Source: Centrapalus pauciflorus
Taxonomy: Eukaryota > Streptophyta > Magnoliopsida > Asterales > Asteraceae
Length of the DNA: 64,000 bases
Direction: 5' to 3'
NCBI GenBank assembly: GCA_020465985.1
Contig: JAANYP010007638.1
Span: forward strand, 58,504 to 122,503
Shown: one piece after another, positions 44,550-57,442 of the stretch
Position numbering within the stretch: position 1 is the stretch's first letter
How the letters are laid out: each line of letters opens with the position of its first letter
Program-made: the position numbers and the translations under genes
Notes under the pieces: generated by a model
The model's input: only the letters and a program-made list of their open reading frames with translations
Told to the model about the DNA's origin: nothing
Database searches by the model: none

Positions 44550-46275
44550 CTAAGAATGATCTACTATAATTGTCTCTTTAAAAGAGACTTTCTTAGGACT
44601 CTCCTTCTTTGGATCCTCTTTCTCCTCATACACGACTTTAGTGTCGGTATCTTCTTCCGCCTCTTTCTCCTTAGGCATCTCAACTTTATTGTCTACCTCT
44701 CTTCCACTCCTTAATGTGGTTATCTTAGATACTTCATTAACTTCGTTACTCTCATGTTTGGTATCTTTGTTATGAGCATGTAAAGGATTGGGAATGGTAT
44801 TGCTAGGAAGCTTCCCCTCCTCACGTCTAGTAAGCGATTCAGCAATCTGACCCATCTGGTGAGTTAACATCTCCATGGTCTTAGTACTGATAGCTGATTG
44901 CTGTTTCATAAATTTAGCAAATTCTGAAAATTGCGAAGAAGTCATATTTGTTTTCACTTGGAATTGTGGTTGATCACGATGATTTGACTTGTAATATCGC
45001 TCATCCTAGCTGCTGAAGTTGAACCATATTGACATTCTCTCTTTGGTGGTTCATATCTCGGTTTGGATTGATGATCGGTAGGCTGATCATTCTTCCATCG
45101 AAAGAAACCATCCCGGATTGTAGGTTTCCAAAAATGGATTATCCCTCTCTCGATGAGCTCTGAATCCGTAAACTTCATTAGCGAACTCCTCAGTGGATTG
45201 CACTTGAGGACAAGCGTCGGAATGATGCGATGGATCCTCGCATGTAACACAATTAGTTGATGCACTAGGGTTTGAAAGACCCGTCATCAATTGATCCATT
45301 TTCTTGCCTAGTTCTGAAATCTCACTTTTAACCTCACGTTTCCAGGCATTATCTATACCCATAACTTGAACACATATGCTATTTTCAGAACCAGCTAGGA
45401 CTTTAAGACCTTTACCGAGTTGACTAAGCAACTCCCAAGCTTCGTCGTCTTCTTTACCTAAAAATGTGCCTCCGGTGACAGCTATAATCATATTACGACT
45501 CTCTTAACTCACACCAGCAAAGAATGTTTTGATAAGCATCCATTTGCGTACCTCGTGTTGTGGACAAGCTCTCAATAATTCGTTCATACGATCGAACGCT
45601 TTGTAGAATTGTTCACCCGGTTTTTGTTTAAATCCGGTGATTTCCTTTCTTTTCTCAGTTGTTTCACTAATGGGGTAATATTCATTAAGGAATTCTCGTT
45701 TCATTTGATCCCATATTGTAATGCTATTGGTTGGTAAGGATACGAACCAATTCTTCGCTTTCTCTTTAAATGAGAAAGGAAATAATCGAAGTTTTAAACC
45801 ATCGGTGGTTATACCTAGAACATGGTTTTCTTTACAAATAGCTGTGAACTCAGCTAAATGTTCGTAGGGTTCCTCGCTTGGCATTCCTTGAAAGATTGGA
45901 AGAATTTGGAATAATTGAGGACGAGCTTCGGGTTCGTTCTCGTTTTCAGGATAACGAATTGGAGACGGGTCGGGCACATCACCTGGACGGTAATGTGACT
46001 CAACCATGAGCCTTGGTTGATCACCCATTCTAGCCGCTATGCGCTCGAGTTCTTCTTGAACACGATTTTCGCGGCGAAATCGGAGGGCCTTCTAAATTAG
46101 GAATCTCTGAATTGGGAATTTCTAAATTAGGAATTTCTTTCTCTTGTGTGTTTAAATTCTCGGTGATTAATTGTTGATTTTGAATCCTGATATTCTTTCG
46201 GTTCGATCTTGGTACTTTTTCGATCTCAGGTTCGAATTGTAGCTGCAATCCTCTAGCCGATCGACGTGTGTGCAT
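44550..46275 (-). pseudogene. Gag of Athila 1
   Basis: The start ATG at 46275 gives MHTRRSARGLQLQFEPEIEK. The second piece (46028-45504) carries the gag core: FPFSFKEKAKNWFVSLPTNS, IWDQMKREFLNEYYPI and RMNELLRACPQHEV. After a TAA at 45504 the third piece (45491-45087) holds the zinc knuckle CVTCEDPSHHSDAC, a standard CX2CX4HX4C. The C-terminal piece (44957-44550) is charged (EEKEDPKKESPKKVSFKE). Gag packages element RNA. Gag is followed at about 44480 by RNase H, so a deletion has removed protease and RT. Confidence 0.87.
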
Positions 46276-46491
46276 ACACTAAATAAAATACTAAAATTAA
46301 ATACTTAATTAAACTAATTATATTTTTGTGGTAAAGTAGAGGACTACAATTACCTTTTTGAAATTTTAAAATTTTTTATTTGATTTTTAATAATAATAAA
46401 CTAAATACTAAAAATAACCAAAGAAAGGAACTTACTTAAATACTTAAAACTAAGGACAAAGACTAACTTTAAACCTTAACTACCGTTACAG

Positions 46492-46509
46492 TCCCCGGCA
46501 ACGGCGCCA
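46492..46509 (-). other. Primer-binding site of Athila 1
   Basis: The minus strand reads TGGCGCCGTTGCCGGGGA, a few bases inside the LTR at 46516. This is the Athila/Tat-type primer site. Confidence 0.9.
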
Positions 46510-46515
46510 AAATTC

Positions 46516-47576
46516 TGACGGGCCATCGTTGTGACCCGCAGAAATAGTCCTTCAATCCACTATTTAGCTTAGAGAAGTAAGCGTCGAATCCACAGGGAGT
46601 GTGGTTGTAATTTGGGTTAGGCAATTAGCCTTATAAGTTTAATTGAAAGCTCCGTAAATTGTGAAATGTGGATTTGAGTGATTTGTTTAGATTAACGATT
46701 TGCTATTGCTTTGGAACTAAAATTAATGGCAGAACAACTAGCGTATTAAATAAACAATCAAGAGACGAATAACCATTCACGGGATCACCACGGCATAAGT
46801 ATTACTTACTCTAATTTCATGCAACAATCACATAGACATAATTAATTGCGCGACTAAATTACTCAAACATGTTTTAATCAATAAATCTCGGCATAGCGTA
46901 TGGAATATTCATTACTTGTCTTAATCCCTAAGCTAATGGACTCGGCACAAATAATAATACCACGATAAACTATCTTGCTTTTACCAATCAAAACATACAA
47001 TCATAATCATAGCCGAATGCTTATCATTTGCATACAAATAATAGATCTCACTCAATACAAATACATTAAAGCATGATAAATTAAAGTAGAGTAAACCTAG
47101 CTGTAGATCCTCCGCGACTCATTGCGTAGCTTACGAATCACCATCTTCGTTCTCGTATCGTAGATCCACTCCGGCAGGGCTTCGGCACACTTTCACACAC
47201 GTCGGGACTTCTCTCTAAGGCTGCCTTTGACCTCTATTTATAGAGAGGTCAATATTAGGTTTTAACAGGATGTAAAACGCGTTTTTGTGCCGCTCTAGCG
47301 CAGACCTGCGCCCCCCTGCGCCCGGATGCGCCTAGGGTTTTGCTGGAATGTATCTGGACAGCTGGAATCTTTCTATTGTGGAGCGCAGGGTGGCGCAGGG
47401 TGGCGCAGGCCTGCGCCCCCTTCGACTCAGTTTGCTCTGAATTTCCTCGAGATGCTTTCTTTTAATATCTTGGCCCTGAAACACAAACTTAGATTAATAG
47501 TATGGATTTTACGAAGTATCGGTGCTTAAAATGATCATAAAACGACTCTGAAACCATATAAATTATAGTCTCATCA
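46516..47576 (-). repeat. 5' LTR of Athila 1
   Basis: It carries palindrome copies at 47298-47311 (one mismatch) and 47403-47416 (perfect) and a TATA-like CTCTATAAATAG on the minus strand near 47235. It ends with the CGTCA preceding the primer site. It lacks about 50 bases present in the 3' LTR near 36050. Confidence 0.92.
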
Positions 47577-47581
47577 GTATT

Positions 47582-48490
47582 TTCGTAATAACAAACCATC
47601 ATTCACATCAATTATAAATTCATCATTCGCATCACTTATAAAATTATAATTCATATCATCTAATTGATCATTTACAATACTTAATGATCATTCACAACAC
47701 TTATTTGGTTATTCACCAAAATTATTTGAGTATTTACAATTTCTTTTACACTTATTTGATCATTCACAACATTTATTTGATCATTCACAATAATTATTTG
47801 GCTGATTACACTTTTTCTACACTTATTTGATCATTCACATTACTTAATTGACCATTCACAGTATTTATTTTATCATTCACAACACTTAATTGACCATTCA
47901 CATTACTTAATTGACCATTCACATTACTTAATTGATCATTCATAACACTTATTTGATCATTCATATCACTTATTTGATCATTCACAATAATTATTTAACT
48001 ATTATTATTCTTCTATATTTTTTTGATCATTCACACTTCTTCTACACTTATTTGATCATTCACAACACTTATTTGACCATTCACAATTTTTCAACACTTA
48101 TTTGATCATTCCCAAGAATTATTTGACCATTCAAAATATTTATTTGATCATTGACAACAGTTATTTGATCTCACACATAAATTATTTGACCATTCAAAGT
48201 ATTTATTTCATCATTCACAATAATTATATGACTATTTAAACTTTTTCTACACTTATTTGATCACTCACAACACTTATTTGATCAATCACAAGAATTATTT
48301 GACCATTCACACTTCTTCTACACTTATTTGATCATTCACAACACTTATTTGATCAATTAAGTGTTGTAAATAATCATTTTATAAGTATTATAATGGTCAA
48401 ATAATTCATTTGAATGATCAAATAAGTGTTGTGAATGATCATATAGATATTGTGAATGGTCAAGTAATTCTTGTGAATGATCAAATATTA
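47582..48490. repeat. AT-rich minisatellite, period about 21 bp (array 2), with orientation switch
   Basis: From about 47660 to 48355 units read in the reverse sense (CAACACTTATTTGATCATTC). From about 48356 to 48485 they read in the forward sense (AAATAAGTGTTGTGAATGATC), so the array is an imperfect palindrome with its centre near 48356. The left edge (TTCGTAATAACAAACCATCAT) matches the right edge of array 1 in reverse. Confidence 0.85.
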
Positions 48491-49130
48491 ATAATTTTTA
48501 AATAAAATAATTATACCCTTAAAAACGAGAATTTTATACTATTTGAAACGAGACGATGATATATTTTTTTCAAAAAAATTTTACATGTGTATTTTTGCTT
48601 TAAAAAAAGTTACCCAGATCACAATGCAATATAGCATGTCGAGATCATTCAATATCGAAGTAACAATTTATATCGTACATTCAACATCGAAGTAATATTG
48701 TATAACATATATGCAACACTGTATATACATTCAATATTAAAAGAGTCAAAATAATGGTCAAAATTAATAGTCAAACTTGTTGGACTACTCTTAATTTAAC
48801 GAGACTGCACCTGATATATTTTTTTTAAAAAAAATTTACGTGTTTATTTTTCGTTAAATTTTTTTTACCCAAACGACCATTCAACATATCACATCAAGAT
48901 CATTCAATGTCGAATTACAATTTATTCACATATTCAGCGTCGAAGTAATGCTATATATCATATATGCAACACTGCATATACATTAAATTTTAAAATAGTT
49001 GAGATAATGGTCAAAGTTAGTGGTCAAACTTAGTGGATTACCTTTAATTAATGTTAATTGCATATTTATCATCTTATCCCTATTGTTATATTATAATCCT
49101 ATGTTGTAGATTGTATCTATAGTTCTGTAC
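48491..49130 (+). repeat. Family E repeat, copy 2 (no MITEs)
   Basis: This is a direct copy of 34344-35300, with two tandem units starting near GAGACGATGATATATT (48550) and GAGACTGCACCTGATATA (48800). It lacks both MITEs and so shows the pre-insertion state of copy 1. Confidence 0.75.
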
Positions 49131-49156
49131 TAAATTAAGGTCTTGCAATGATCCCA

Positions 49157-49712
<556 letters not shown>

Positions 49713-50348
49713 TTATCCAAAAAACCTTAGTCTAATATCTGCGTAAATTTTTTGCCGACCCCGGGCAATTTTTAATCGGTTCCGTATTTGCACTATCTTC
49801 TCAGTTGTCTCGTGTATAATTTCTAAACCGGTAATTTGGCTATCCCCAACTTCAGCCCAACAAATAGGTGATCGACACTTTCGCCCATATAGTGCCTCAA
49901 ACAGAGCAGCTTTAATGCTCGAGTGGTAACTATTGTTGTACAAGAACTCGACTAATGACAAATGTCTATCCCAAGTCTTGCCAAAATCTATTACGCATGC
50001 CCTTAACATATCCTCCAACGTTTGAATGGTTCCCTCGCTTTGATCATCAGTTTGAGGGTGGTATGTTGTACTCATTTCTAATTGTGTACCCAAAGCCTCT
50101 TGCGATGTAAAACGACTGTCTCTATCGGAAATAATCGATATGGGAACTCAATGCCTTGAGACAACTTCTTTAACATAGAGTCGCGTTAACTTATCAGTCT
50201 TATCAGTCTCCTTGATTAGCAGGAAATGTGCAGTCTTTGTGAGTCGGTCAACGATTACCCAAATGGTGTCATTCAACAAGTTTCGTTCCATGACCGCTTC
50301 TTTCTGAGCTTCGAGGATCTGAGAGTTCAGGTTTGATTTTATAGTCAT
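49713..50348 (-). pseudogene. Chromovirus integrase relic
   Basis: The minus strand encodes TIWVIVDRLTKTAHFLLIKE (about 50265), VKEVVSRH, then ISIISDRDSRFTSQEALGTQ, MSTTYHPQTDDQSEGTIQTL and LLNNSYHSS-like and FEALYGRKCRSPICWAEVG stretches, i.e. the integrase core of a chromovirus different from those at 16842-34004. A stop at about 50147 and truncation at both sides make it a relic. Athila 2 cuts it at 50348 (GTCAT at 50344-50348 would be the left target duplication). Confidence 0.85.
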
Positions 50349-51449
50349 TGATAAGTCTATAATTTATATGGTTTCTGAGTCATATTATGATCATTTTAAG
50401 CACCGTACTTCATAAAATCCATATTATTACTCCAAGTTTGTATTTCAGCAAGATGATAAAAAGAAGCAATCCGAGAGAATTCAGAGCAAATCATGCTGAG
50501 GGGGGCGCAGTCCTGCGCCACCCTGCGCTCCACATAGCGCCCAAACTGTCCAGATACGTTCTAGCACACGCCAGCTAAACCCTAGCCGCATACGGGCGCA
50601 GGGGGGCGCAGGCCTGCGCTAGTGCGGTGCCAAAACGCATTTTGCAACCCTGGAAACCCTAATCTCGACTTCCCAATAAATATGAGTGAAGGGAAAGCTT
50701 TGGAGAGAGTCCCGACGTGTGTGAAAGTGTGTCGAAGCCCTGCCGGAGTGGATCTACGATACGAGAACGAAGACGGTGGTTCGCAAGCTACCTAATGGCT
50801 CAGATCTATGATTGTGACGAGCATACGATGAGCGGCTAATCCCATTAGCCGTTTGCAGAGGATCTACGGCTAAGTTTACTCATCTTTAATTTCTATGTTT
50901 TGATGTATTCGTATTAAGCGAGATCTATTATGTGTATGCAAATGATTAACATTTGGCTATGATTATGATTATGTGTTGCGATTGGTAAAAGCAAGACAGT
51001 TTATCATGGTGTTATAATTCGTGTCGAGTCCATTAGTTTAGGGATTAAGACGAGTATTAATGTTGCATACGCTATGCCGAGAGTTATTGGTTAAAACACG
51101 TTTGATTAATTTAGTCGCGCAATTGATTATGTCTATGTGATCGTTGCATGAAATTATAGTGAGTAATACTTATGTCGTGGTGGTTCCGTGAATGGTTATT
51201 CGTATCTTGATTGTTTATCTTCTTCGTTAGTTACTTTGCTCTAAATTTTAGTTACAAGCAATAGCAAACCATTACTCTAAACAAATCATTCGAATCCACA
51301 AATTCACAATTTAAATGCTTTCAATAAACTTCTAAGGCTAATAACTCATTTCTAATTACGACCACACTCCCTGTGGATTCGACCCTTACTTCTCTAGCTA
51401 AATAGTGGATTTAAGGACTAAATCGGCGGGTCACAACAACGGCCCGTCA
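50349..51449 (+). repeat. 5' LTR of Athila 2
   Basis: It starts TGATAAGTCTATAATTTATA and ends CGGCCCGTCA. Palindrome copies lie at 50505-50518 (one mismatch) and 50607-50620 (perfect). A TATA-like CCAATAAATAT follows near 50672 after GGAAACCCTAATC. Confidence 0.93.
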
Positions 51450-51455
51450 GACTTT

Positions 51456-51473
51456 TGGCGCCGTTGTCGGGAA
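51456..51473 (+). other. Primer-binding site of Athila 2
   Basis: TGGCGCCGTTGTCGGGAA lies six bases inside the LTR. It differs slightly from the Athila 1 site (TGTCGGGAA against TGCCGGGGA). Confidence 0.88.
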
Positions 51474-51699
51474 GTGTAACGATAGTTTAGGTATAAAGTT
51501 AGTTTGTTGCCTTAGTTTTAAGTAATTAAGTTTAAGTTCCTTTCTTTGATTATTTTTAGTCTTTATTTTATTTTGTTATTATAATTATTAAAAATCAGAT
51601 AAAAAATTTAAAAATTTAAAAAGGTAATTGTAGTCCTCTACTTTACCACCAAAAATATTAGTTTAATTAAGTTTTTAATCTTTAAGTAGTATTTACTGT

Positions 51700-53164
51700 A
51701 TGCACACACGTTGATCGGCTAAAGGATTGCCGCTACAATTCGAACCTGAGATCGAAAAAGTAGCGAGATCGAATCGAAAGACTGTCAGGATTCAAAATCA
51801 ACAATTAATCACGGAGATTTCTAATTTAGAAAGCCCTGCGATTTCACCATGAAATCGTGATCAATAAGAACCCGAGCGCATAGTTGCTAGAATGGGTGAT
51901 CAACCGACGCGTACGGTTGAGTCGCATTACCGTCCAGAGGATGTGCCCGACCCGTCTCCAATTCATTATCCCGAAAACGAGAACGAACCCGAAGTTCGTC
52001 CTCAATTATTTCAAATTCTTCCGATCTTTCGAGGGATGCCAAGTGAGGAACCCAACGAATATGTAGCTGAGTTCACAAAGTTGGGAGTTGCTTAATCTAC
52101 TCGGAAAAGGTCTTAAAGTCCAAGCTGGTTCTGAAAATAGTATAGGAGTTCAAGTTATGGGCATAGATAATGCCTGGAAACATGAGGTTAAATGTGAGAT
52201 TTCAGAATTAGGAAACAAAATGGATCAATTAATGAAGGGTTTTTCAAAACCTAGCGTATCAATTAATTGTGTTACATGCGAAGATCCATCACATCATTCG
52301 GACGCATGTCCTCAAGTGCAATCCACTGAGGAATTTGCTAATGAAGTTTACGGATTTAGAGCTCATCGAGAGAGGGATAATCCATTTTCGGAAACATACA
52401 ATCCGGGATGGAGAAACCATCCCAACTTTCGATGGAAAAATGATCAACCTACCGATCATCAATCCAAACCAAGATATGAACCACCAAAGAGAGAATATCA
52501 ATATGGTTCAACTTCAGCAGCTAAGGATGAGCTATATTATAAGTCAAATCATCGTGATCAACCACAATTCCAACTAGAAACAAATATGACTTCTGCGCAA
52601 TTCACCGAGTTTGCTGAATTTACGAAACAGCAATCAGCAATCAGTACTAAGACCATGGAAATGTTAACTCGCCAGATGGGTCAGATAGCTGAGTCGTTTA
52701 CTAGGCGTGAGGAGGGGAAGCTTCCTAGAAATACTGTTCACAATCCTTCACACGCTCATCATCATAACAAAGATAAGAAACATGAGATTAACGAAGTTAA
52801 TGAAATAGCTAAGATAACCACACTAAGGAATGGAAGAGAGGTAGATAATAAAATAGAGATGCCTAAAGAGAAAGAGGCAGAAGAAGATACCGACACTGAA
52901 GTCGTGTATGAGGAGAAAGAGGATCCAAAGAAGAAGGAGATTCCTAAGAAGATTTCTTTTAAAGAGCCAATTAAAGCAGATATTCCAACGCCCAAAGTTG
53001 GGGAGGCGAATAAGAGTCAGGATACTTCAATTCCTCCTCCTTATCCTGCTGCTTTAGAAAATCCAAAATCTTCTCCATACGGCAAAAGAGGACCACAACC
53101 AGAGGATCTTTGGGATTTATTCAATCAAGTTAAGATCAATATTCCTCCGATAAAGGTCATTTAA
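51700..53164 (+). pseudogene. Gag of Athila 2, middle deleted
   Basis: ATG at 51700 (MHTR) is followed at once by TGA at 51712 where Athila 1 has CGA. The piece 51892-52095 (MGDQPTRTVESHYRPEDVPD) breaks off after AEFT and jumps to KLGVA, which is the QLGKGLKV region in another frame. About 155 residues of the gag core present in Athila 1 are gone. From 52088 the frame is open for 358 codons: LLGKGLKVQAGSENSIGVQV, zinc knuckle CVTCEDPSHHSDAC, MLTRQMGQIAESFTRREEGK, a charged stretch and PEDLWDLFNQVKINIPPIKV. This C-terminal piece is better preserved than in Athila 1. Confidence 0.87.
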
Positions 53165-53170
53165 CAAGTT

Positions 53171-53800
53171 TTGTCTTATGCCAAATTTTTAAAAGATCTC
53201 TGTACTCACAAGAGAAAGTATAAGGTCTCGCTCCCAAAGCAGGTCAATCTAACTGAACAATTGAGTGCAGTAATTTCTAGTTCTCTACCTTCTAAGCTGA
53301 AAGATCCTGGATCACCATTGATTCCAGTAACAATAGGCAATGTGCAGATTAAGAAGGCACTGCTTGATCTTGGAGCTAGTGTTAATATTTTACCTGGAAA
53401 CTTGTTTGATAAACATGATCTAGGTCAATTACAAACAACTGATATTATCTTACAACTGGCAGATCGTTCAACCAAGTGCCCAAGAGGTATTCTATCAGAT
53501 GTCATAGTAAAGTTGAAGATTTTTACTATCCAGTTGACTTCCTAGTATTGGACACCGAAAGTTCAATGGGAGATAATCAACCGACTATTATCCTAGGCAG
53601 ACCTTTCTTAGCCACAATTAATGCATAAATTAATTGTAGGACAGGAGCAGTGGATTTTGCCTTTGGTAATAGGAAATTAAGACTGAATGTATTTAATGCT
53701 TCAAGTGTCTCTGCTATTGATTCAGAATGTTATCTTATAGACATGGTGGATGAACTTGCGCAAAAGCTAGCAAAGTTCGTTAATCAACACCAAAGATGCT
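53171..53800 (+). pseudogene. Protease of Athila 2
   Basis: SYAKFLKDLCTHKRKYKVSL precedes the active-site motif LLDLGASVNILP (about 53365-53400), which has the DLGAS form typical of this clade instead of DSGA. TIILGRPFLATINA is encoded in another frame near 53588-53630. Frameshifts near 53540 and a TAA near 53628 break the gene. Confidence 0.83.
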
Positions 53801-54049
53801 ACTGAGTTATTCTTTGCTGAAAATGAATTAGTCAAGTTAAATCATATTGAGTGTGATGAGTTAGAAGTAGTCATGGAATCCACACTAGAGTCAAAACAAC
53901 CACCGTGGACCCATAGGAATGAAAACTTACCTATTGATTTACATAAGTCAGCCAAACCTTCAATAGAGCAACCACCTGTTCTAGAATTGAAGGAGCTGCC
54001 ATCTCATTTGAAATATGCTTTTCTAGGTTAGAATGACACGTTGCCTGTC

Positions 54050-55210
54050 ATTATTTCATCAGATCTGACTGAAGAGCAAGAAAAAGTTGTACTGCAAGTA
54101 TTAGTCAAATATAAAGAAGCAGTAGGGTGGACGATAGCTGATTTAAAAGGAATCAGTCCCACTTTGTGTATGCACTGAATCATTACTGATCCAGAAGCTA
54201 TACCAGCTCGGGATGCACAAAGGAGGTTGAATCCTAATTTGAGAGAGGTAGTTAAGAAGGAAGTATTATAATGGTTGAACGCTGGAATTATATATCCTAT
54301 ATCTTATAGTAAGTGGGTAAGTTCAACCCAAACTGTGCCCAAGAAATCGGGAACTACAGTAATTAATACTGAACAAGGAGAGAAGATAACTACTCGCCCT
54401 GTAACTGGGTGGAGAGTTTGCATAGATTACAGAAAACTTAATGTTGCTACTTCAAAAGATCATTTTCCGCTACCATTTATAGATCAAATAGTGGAAAAAT
54501 TAGCAAGACAGAAGTTTTACTGTTTCCTTGATGGATATTCTGGTTACAATCAAATCCCAATCTATCCACAGGATCAAGAGAAAACTAAATTTACTTGTCC
54601 CTATGGCACCTTTGGCTACCGAAGGATGCCGTTTGGACTATGTAATGCACCCGCCACATTTCAGCGATGTATGATGGCTATCTTTTCAGATATGGTGGGT
54701 GGTTCTTTTGAAATATTTATGGATGATTTCTCCATATTTGACAAAACATTTGAAGATTGGCTTGGACATTTAGAAAAGGTTCTAAAGAGATGCACTGAAA
54801 CCAACTTAGTGTTAAGTTGGGAGAAAAGTCATTTTATGGTAAAGGAAGGGGTAGTCCTAGGTCACATTGTGTCTGAGATAGGAATGGAGGTAGATAAAGC
54901 AAAACTTTAATTAATCTCCTCACTTCCACCCCCTACCAACATTAAAGGAATAAGATCATTCTTAGGCCACGCTGGTTTTTATCGGTGATTCGTTAAATAT
55001 TTCAGTGATATCTCAAGGCCGTTATGCAATCATCTTTGAAAAGATATCGAATTTAATTTTGATGATGCTTGTATGAAAGCATTTGAGAAGCTAAAATCAA
55101 AATTAACTGAAGCGCCAATTCTGCAATCTCCAGATTGGTCTCAACCATTTGAGATCATGTGCGATGCAAGTGATTATGCAATTGGTGAGTTTTAGGACAA
55201 AGATTTGAGA
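54050..55210 (+). pseudogene. Reverse transcriptase of Athila 2
   Basis: The open piece 54275-54910 shows YPISYSKWVSSTQTVPKKSG, GWRVCIDYRKLNVATSKDHF, PLPFIDQIVEKLARQKFYCF, LDGYSGYNQIPIYPQDQEKT, FGYRRMPFGLCNAPATFQRC and the catalytic box EIFMDDFSIF (about 54712-54740). The connection (IRSFLGHAGFYR) and early RNase H (QPFEIMCDASDYAIG) follow with TAA 54908, TGA near 54987 and TAG near 55193 as breaks. Athila 1 lacks this whole region. Confidence 0.9.
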
Positions 55211-56789
55211 AAAAGTCACTGGTGATTTACTATGCAAGTAAAACCTTTAATGAGGCACAAATCAATTACACCACTACGGAGAAAGAATTATTAGCTGTAG
55301 TGTTTGCCCTAGATAAATTCAGATTTTATATTTGGGGGCCAAAAGTAATTGTATACTCTGACCATAGTGCTTCAAGACATCTATTGGCAAAGAAGGATGC
55401 CAAGCCTAGATTAATTCGGTGGATCCTTCTATTGCAAGAATTTGATTTAGAAATTAATGATAAAAAAGGCACAGAAAATGTTGTTGCCGATCATTTATCA
55501 AGGCTTCAATTAATCCCAACAAACTCAACTGATCAAATCAGGGGCTCCTTCCCTGATGAACAATTATTATCTGTATCTAAAATTCTCTGGTTTGCGAATC
55601 TAGTTAACTATTTCATAACAAGAAGATTGCCAAAGCACTGGAACTCACAACAGAGAAAATATTTCTATGCTCAAGCAAGGCAATACATTTGGGATGAGTC
55701 TGATCTATTTAAAATAGGAGCAGATCAAATTATAAGACGATGTGTCCCTAACTCGGAACCCGAAGATATTCTTAAACACTGCCATACGTATGCATGCGGT
55801 GGCCATTTCAGCGCAAAGAAAACTGGCCACCGGATATTGCAGTGTAGGTTTTTCTAGCCCACAATATTTAAGGATGCCTACGAGTTTGTTAAGGGATGCA
55901 CAAGATGCCAGCAAACTGGTGGCATCACGAAAAGAGATGAAATGCATATGATGTATGGGGCAATGATTTTATGGGACCATTCCCTAAATCATTTGGATAT
56001 GAGTACATTTTAGTTGCAGTAGATTATGTTTTCCAAATGGGTGGAAGAAGAAGCTACACGCACTAATGATAACTGGGTTGTGTGTAAATTTGTTAAAAGA
56101 AATATTTTAGCACGACACGGTATTCCAAGGGCTATCATCAGTGACGGAGGGTCACATTTTAATAATCAGCATTTTTATAAACTTCTTAAACAGTAGGGAG
56201 TTAACCATAGAATAGCAACGCCTTATCATCCGCAAACAAGCGGACAAGTCGAGATTTCTTATAGAGAGATCAAGAGAATCCTTGAGAAAACTGTTAGACC
56301 TGGTCGTAAATATTGGTCTAAAAAATTAGAGGATGCTCTATGGGCATACAGAACTGCATTTAAACACCAATCGGTATGTCCCCATATAGACTTGTGTATG
56401 GTAAGCTTTGCCATCACCCAGTGGAATTAGAACACCGAGCTCTATGGGCAATCAAAAACACTAATTTTAATTTACATGATGTCGGTGTTGATAGGAAATT
56501 CCAATTAACTGAACTTGAAGAAACTCGTAGAGAAGCCTACGAAAGCGCTAGAATTTATAAAGAGAAAACTAAGGTTTACCACGATACAATGATTAAAAAT
56601 AAAACATTTACCAAAGGATATAAAGTTTGGTTATTTAACGCAAGACTTAGACTATTTCCTGGTAAATTAAAAAGTAAATGGACAGGTCCATATATTGTAA
56701 CGAATACCTACCCACACGGTGCGGTAGAAATACAGGACCTAAAAGGGGGTGAGCCATTTAAAGTAAATGGACATAGACTTAAATTATAA
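55211..56789 (+). pseudogene. RNase H and integrase of Athila 2
   Basis: The RNase H part (55222-55500) reads YYASKTFNEAQINYTTTEKE, IVYSDHSASRHLLAKKDAKP and VVADHLSRLQ. The integrase zinc-binding region (HCHTYACGGHFSAKKTGH) runs to a TAG at 55855. The core continues in shifting frames to about 56375 (RAIISDGGSHF near 56130; TSGQVEIS near 56238). The C-terminal part 56376-56789 is open: SPYRLVYGKLCHHPVELEHR, VWLFNARLRLFPGKLKSKWT and VNGHRLKL. At least three frameshifts. Confidence 0.88.
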
Positions 56790-57001
56790 GTTCAATGGGC
56801 CACCAATGATATGTTAGTATCTGAACTCATCAGACTACAAGATCCTAAGGTCAATTAATTAGTTTAGGAGCAGTACGTCTGGCTGAAGACGTAAAACTTA
56901 GCGCTTTCAGGGAGGCAACCCAGAGTATTTTGATTATTTGAATTTTAATTGTTTTTAAGTGTGTTTATTTGCTTATTTGTGTTACTTATGTGTACCCAAT
57001 T

Positions 57002-57012
57002 AAGTTGGGGAG
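57002..57012 (+). other. Internal polypurine-tract-like copy after integrase
   Basis: AAGTTGGGGAG, identical to the true tract at 62970-62980. Athila 1 has a partly changed copy near 42488-42498 (minus strand). Confidence 0.55.
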
Positions 57013-57137
57013 GATTCATCATCTTGAACTTGGTTGAGTTTAGAAATTAGGATTTAAATTAAAAAATAAGACGCCGCATCAGAAAATCATAAATTTAAGC
57101 ACGTAGCAGAATTATTTTAACCCGATAATAAGAGCGT

Positions 57138-57330
57138 AAGTTTGGGAGAATAACCATAAAAATAAAAAAATTTAAGAATTTAGGGTTCCAAGACCAGTGC
57201 ACGGCCCAGATCACAAATCCAGAGGCCCGGGCGCAGGTGGGGGCGCAGGCCTGCGCTTGCCCTGCGGCCCGATGCGCTCAAAATCTTATAAAAATGGCAG
57301 TGATCATTCCCATAATTCCAAAACCCTAAT
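57138..57330 (+). promoter_or_regulatory. LTR-like head of Athila 2 gene 1
   Basis: Polypurine-like AAGTTTGGGAG (57138-57148), a perfect GCGCAGGCCTGCGC palindrome (57243-57256), a TATA-like CTTATAAAAAT (57285-57295) and AAAACCCTAATTCC (about 57318-57331). The palindrome-TATA distance is 30 bases. The order matches Athila 1. Confidence 0.6.
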
Positions 57331-57442
57331 TCCATTTCCAGAAGGCGGTGATTTCGATTTTCTAAGCCTAAAAACATCAAAAATTCGTCTTTTCTACGTC
57401 AATTCTTTGTTCCAACGCTTGTTTATCTCAAAGGTTAGCAAG

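Larger units (their letters stand above)
35448..47576 (-). mobile_element. Athila-type Ty3/gypsy element 1, 12.1 kb
   Basis: The LTRs at 35448-36552 and 46516-47576 read TGATGAG... to ...CCTGTCA/CCCGTCA on the minus strand. GTATT flanks both ends (35443-35447 and 47577-47581). The primer site is of the TGGCGCCGTTGCCGGGGA type used by Athila/Tat elements. Order on the minus strand is gag, RNase H, integrase, then two 3' genes and polypurine tract. Protease and most of RT are missing, so gag runs almost directly into RNase H. Several frameshifts and stops, and two long G/C homopolymers, make this copy non-autonomous. It lies in opposite orientation to its relative at 50349. Confidence 0.93.
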
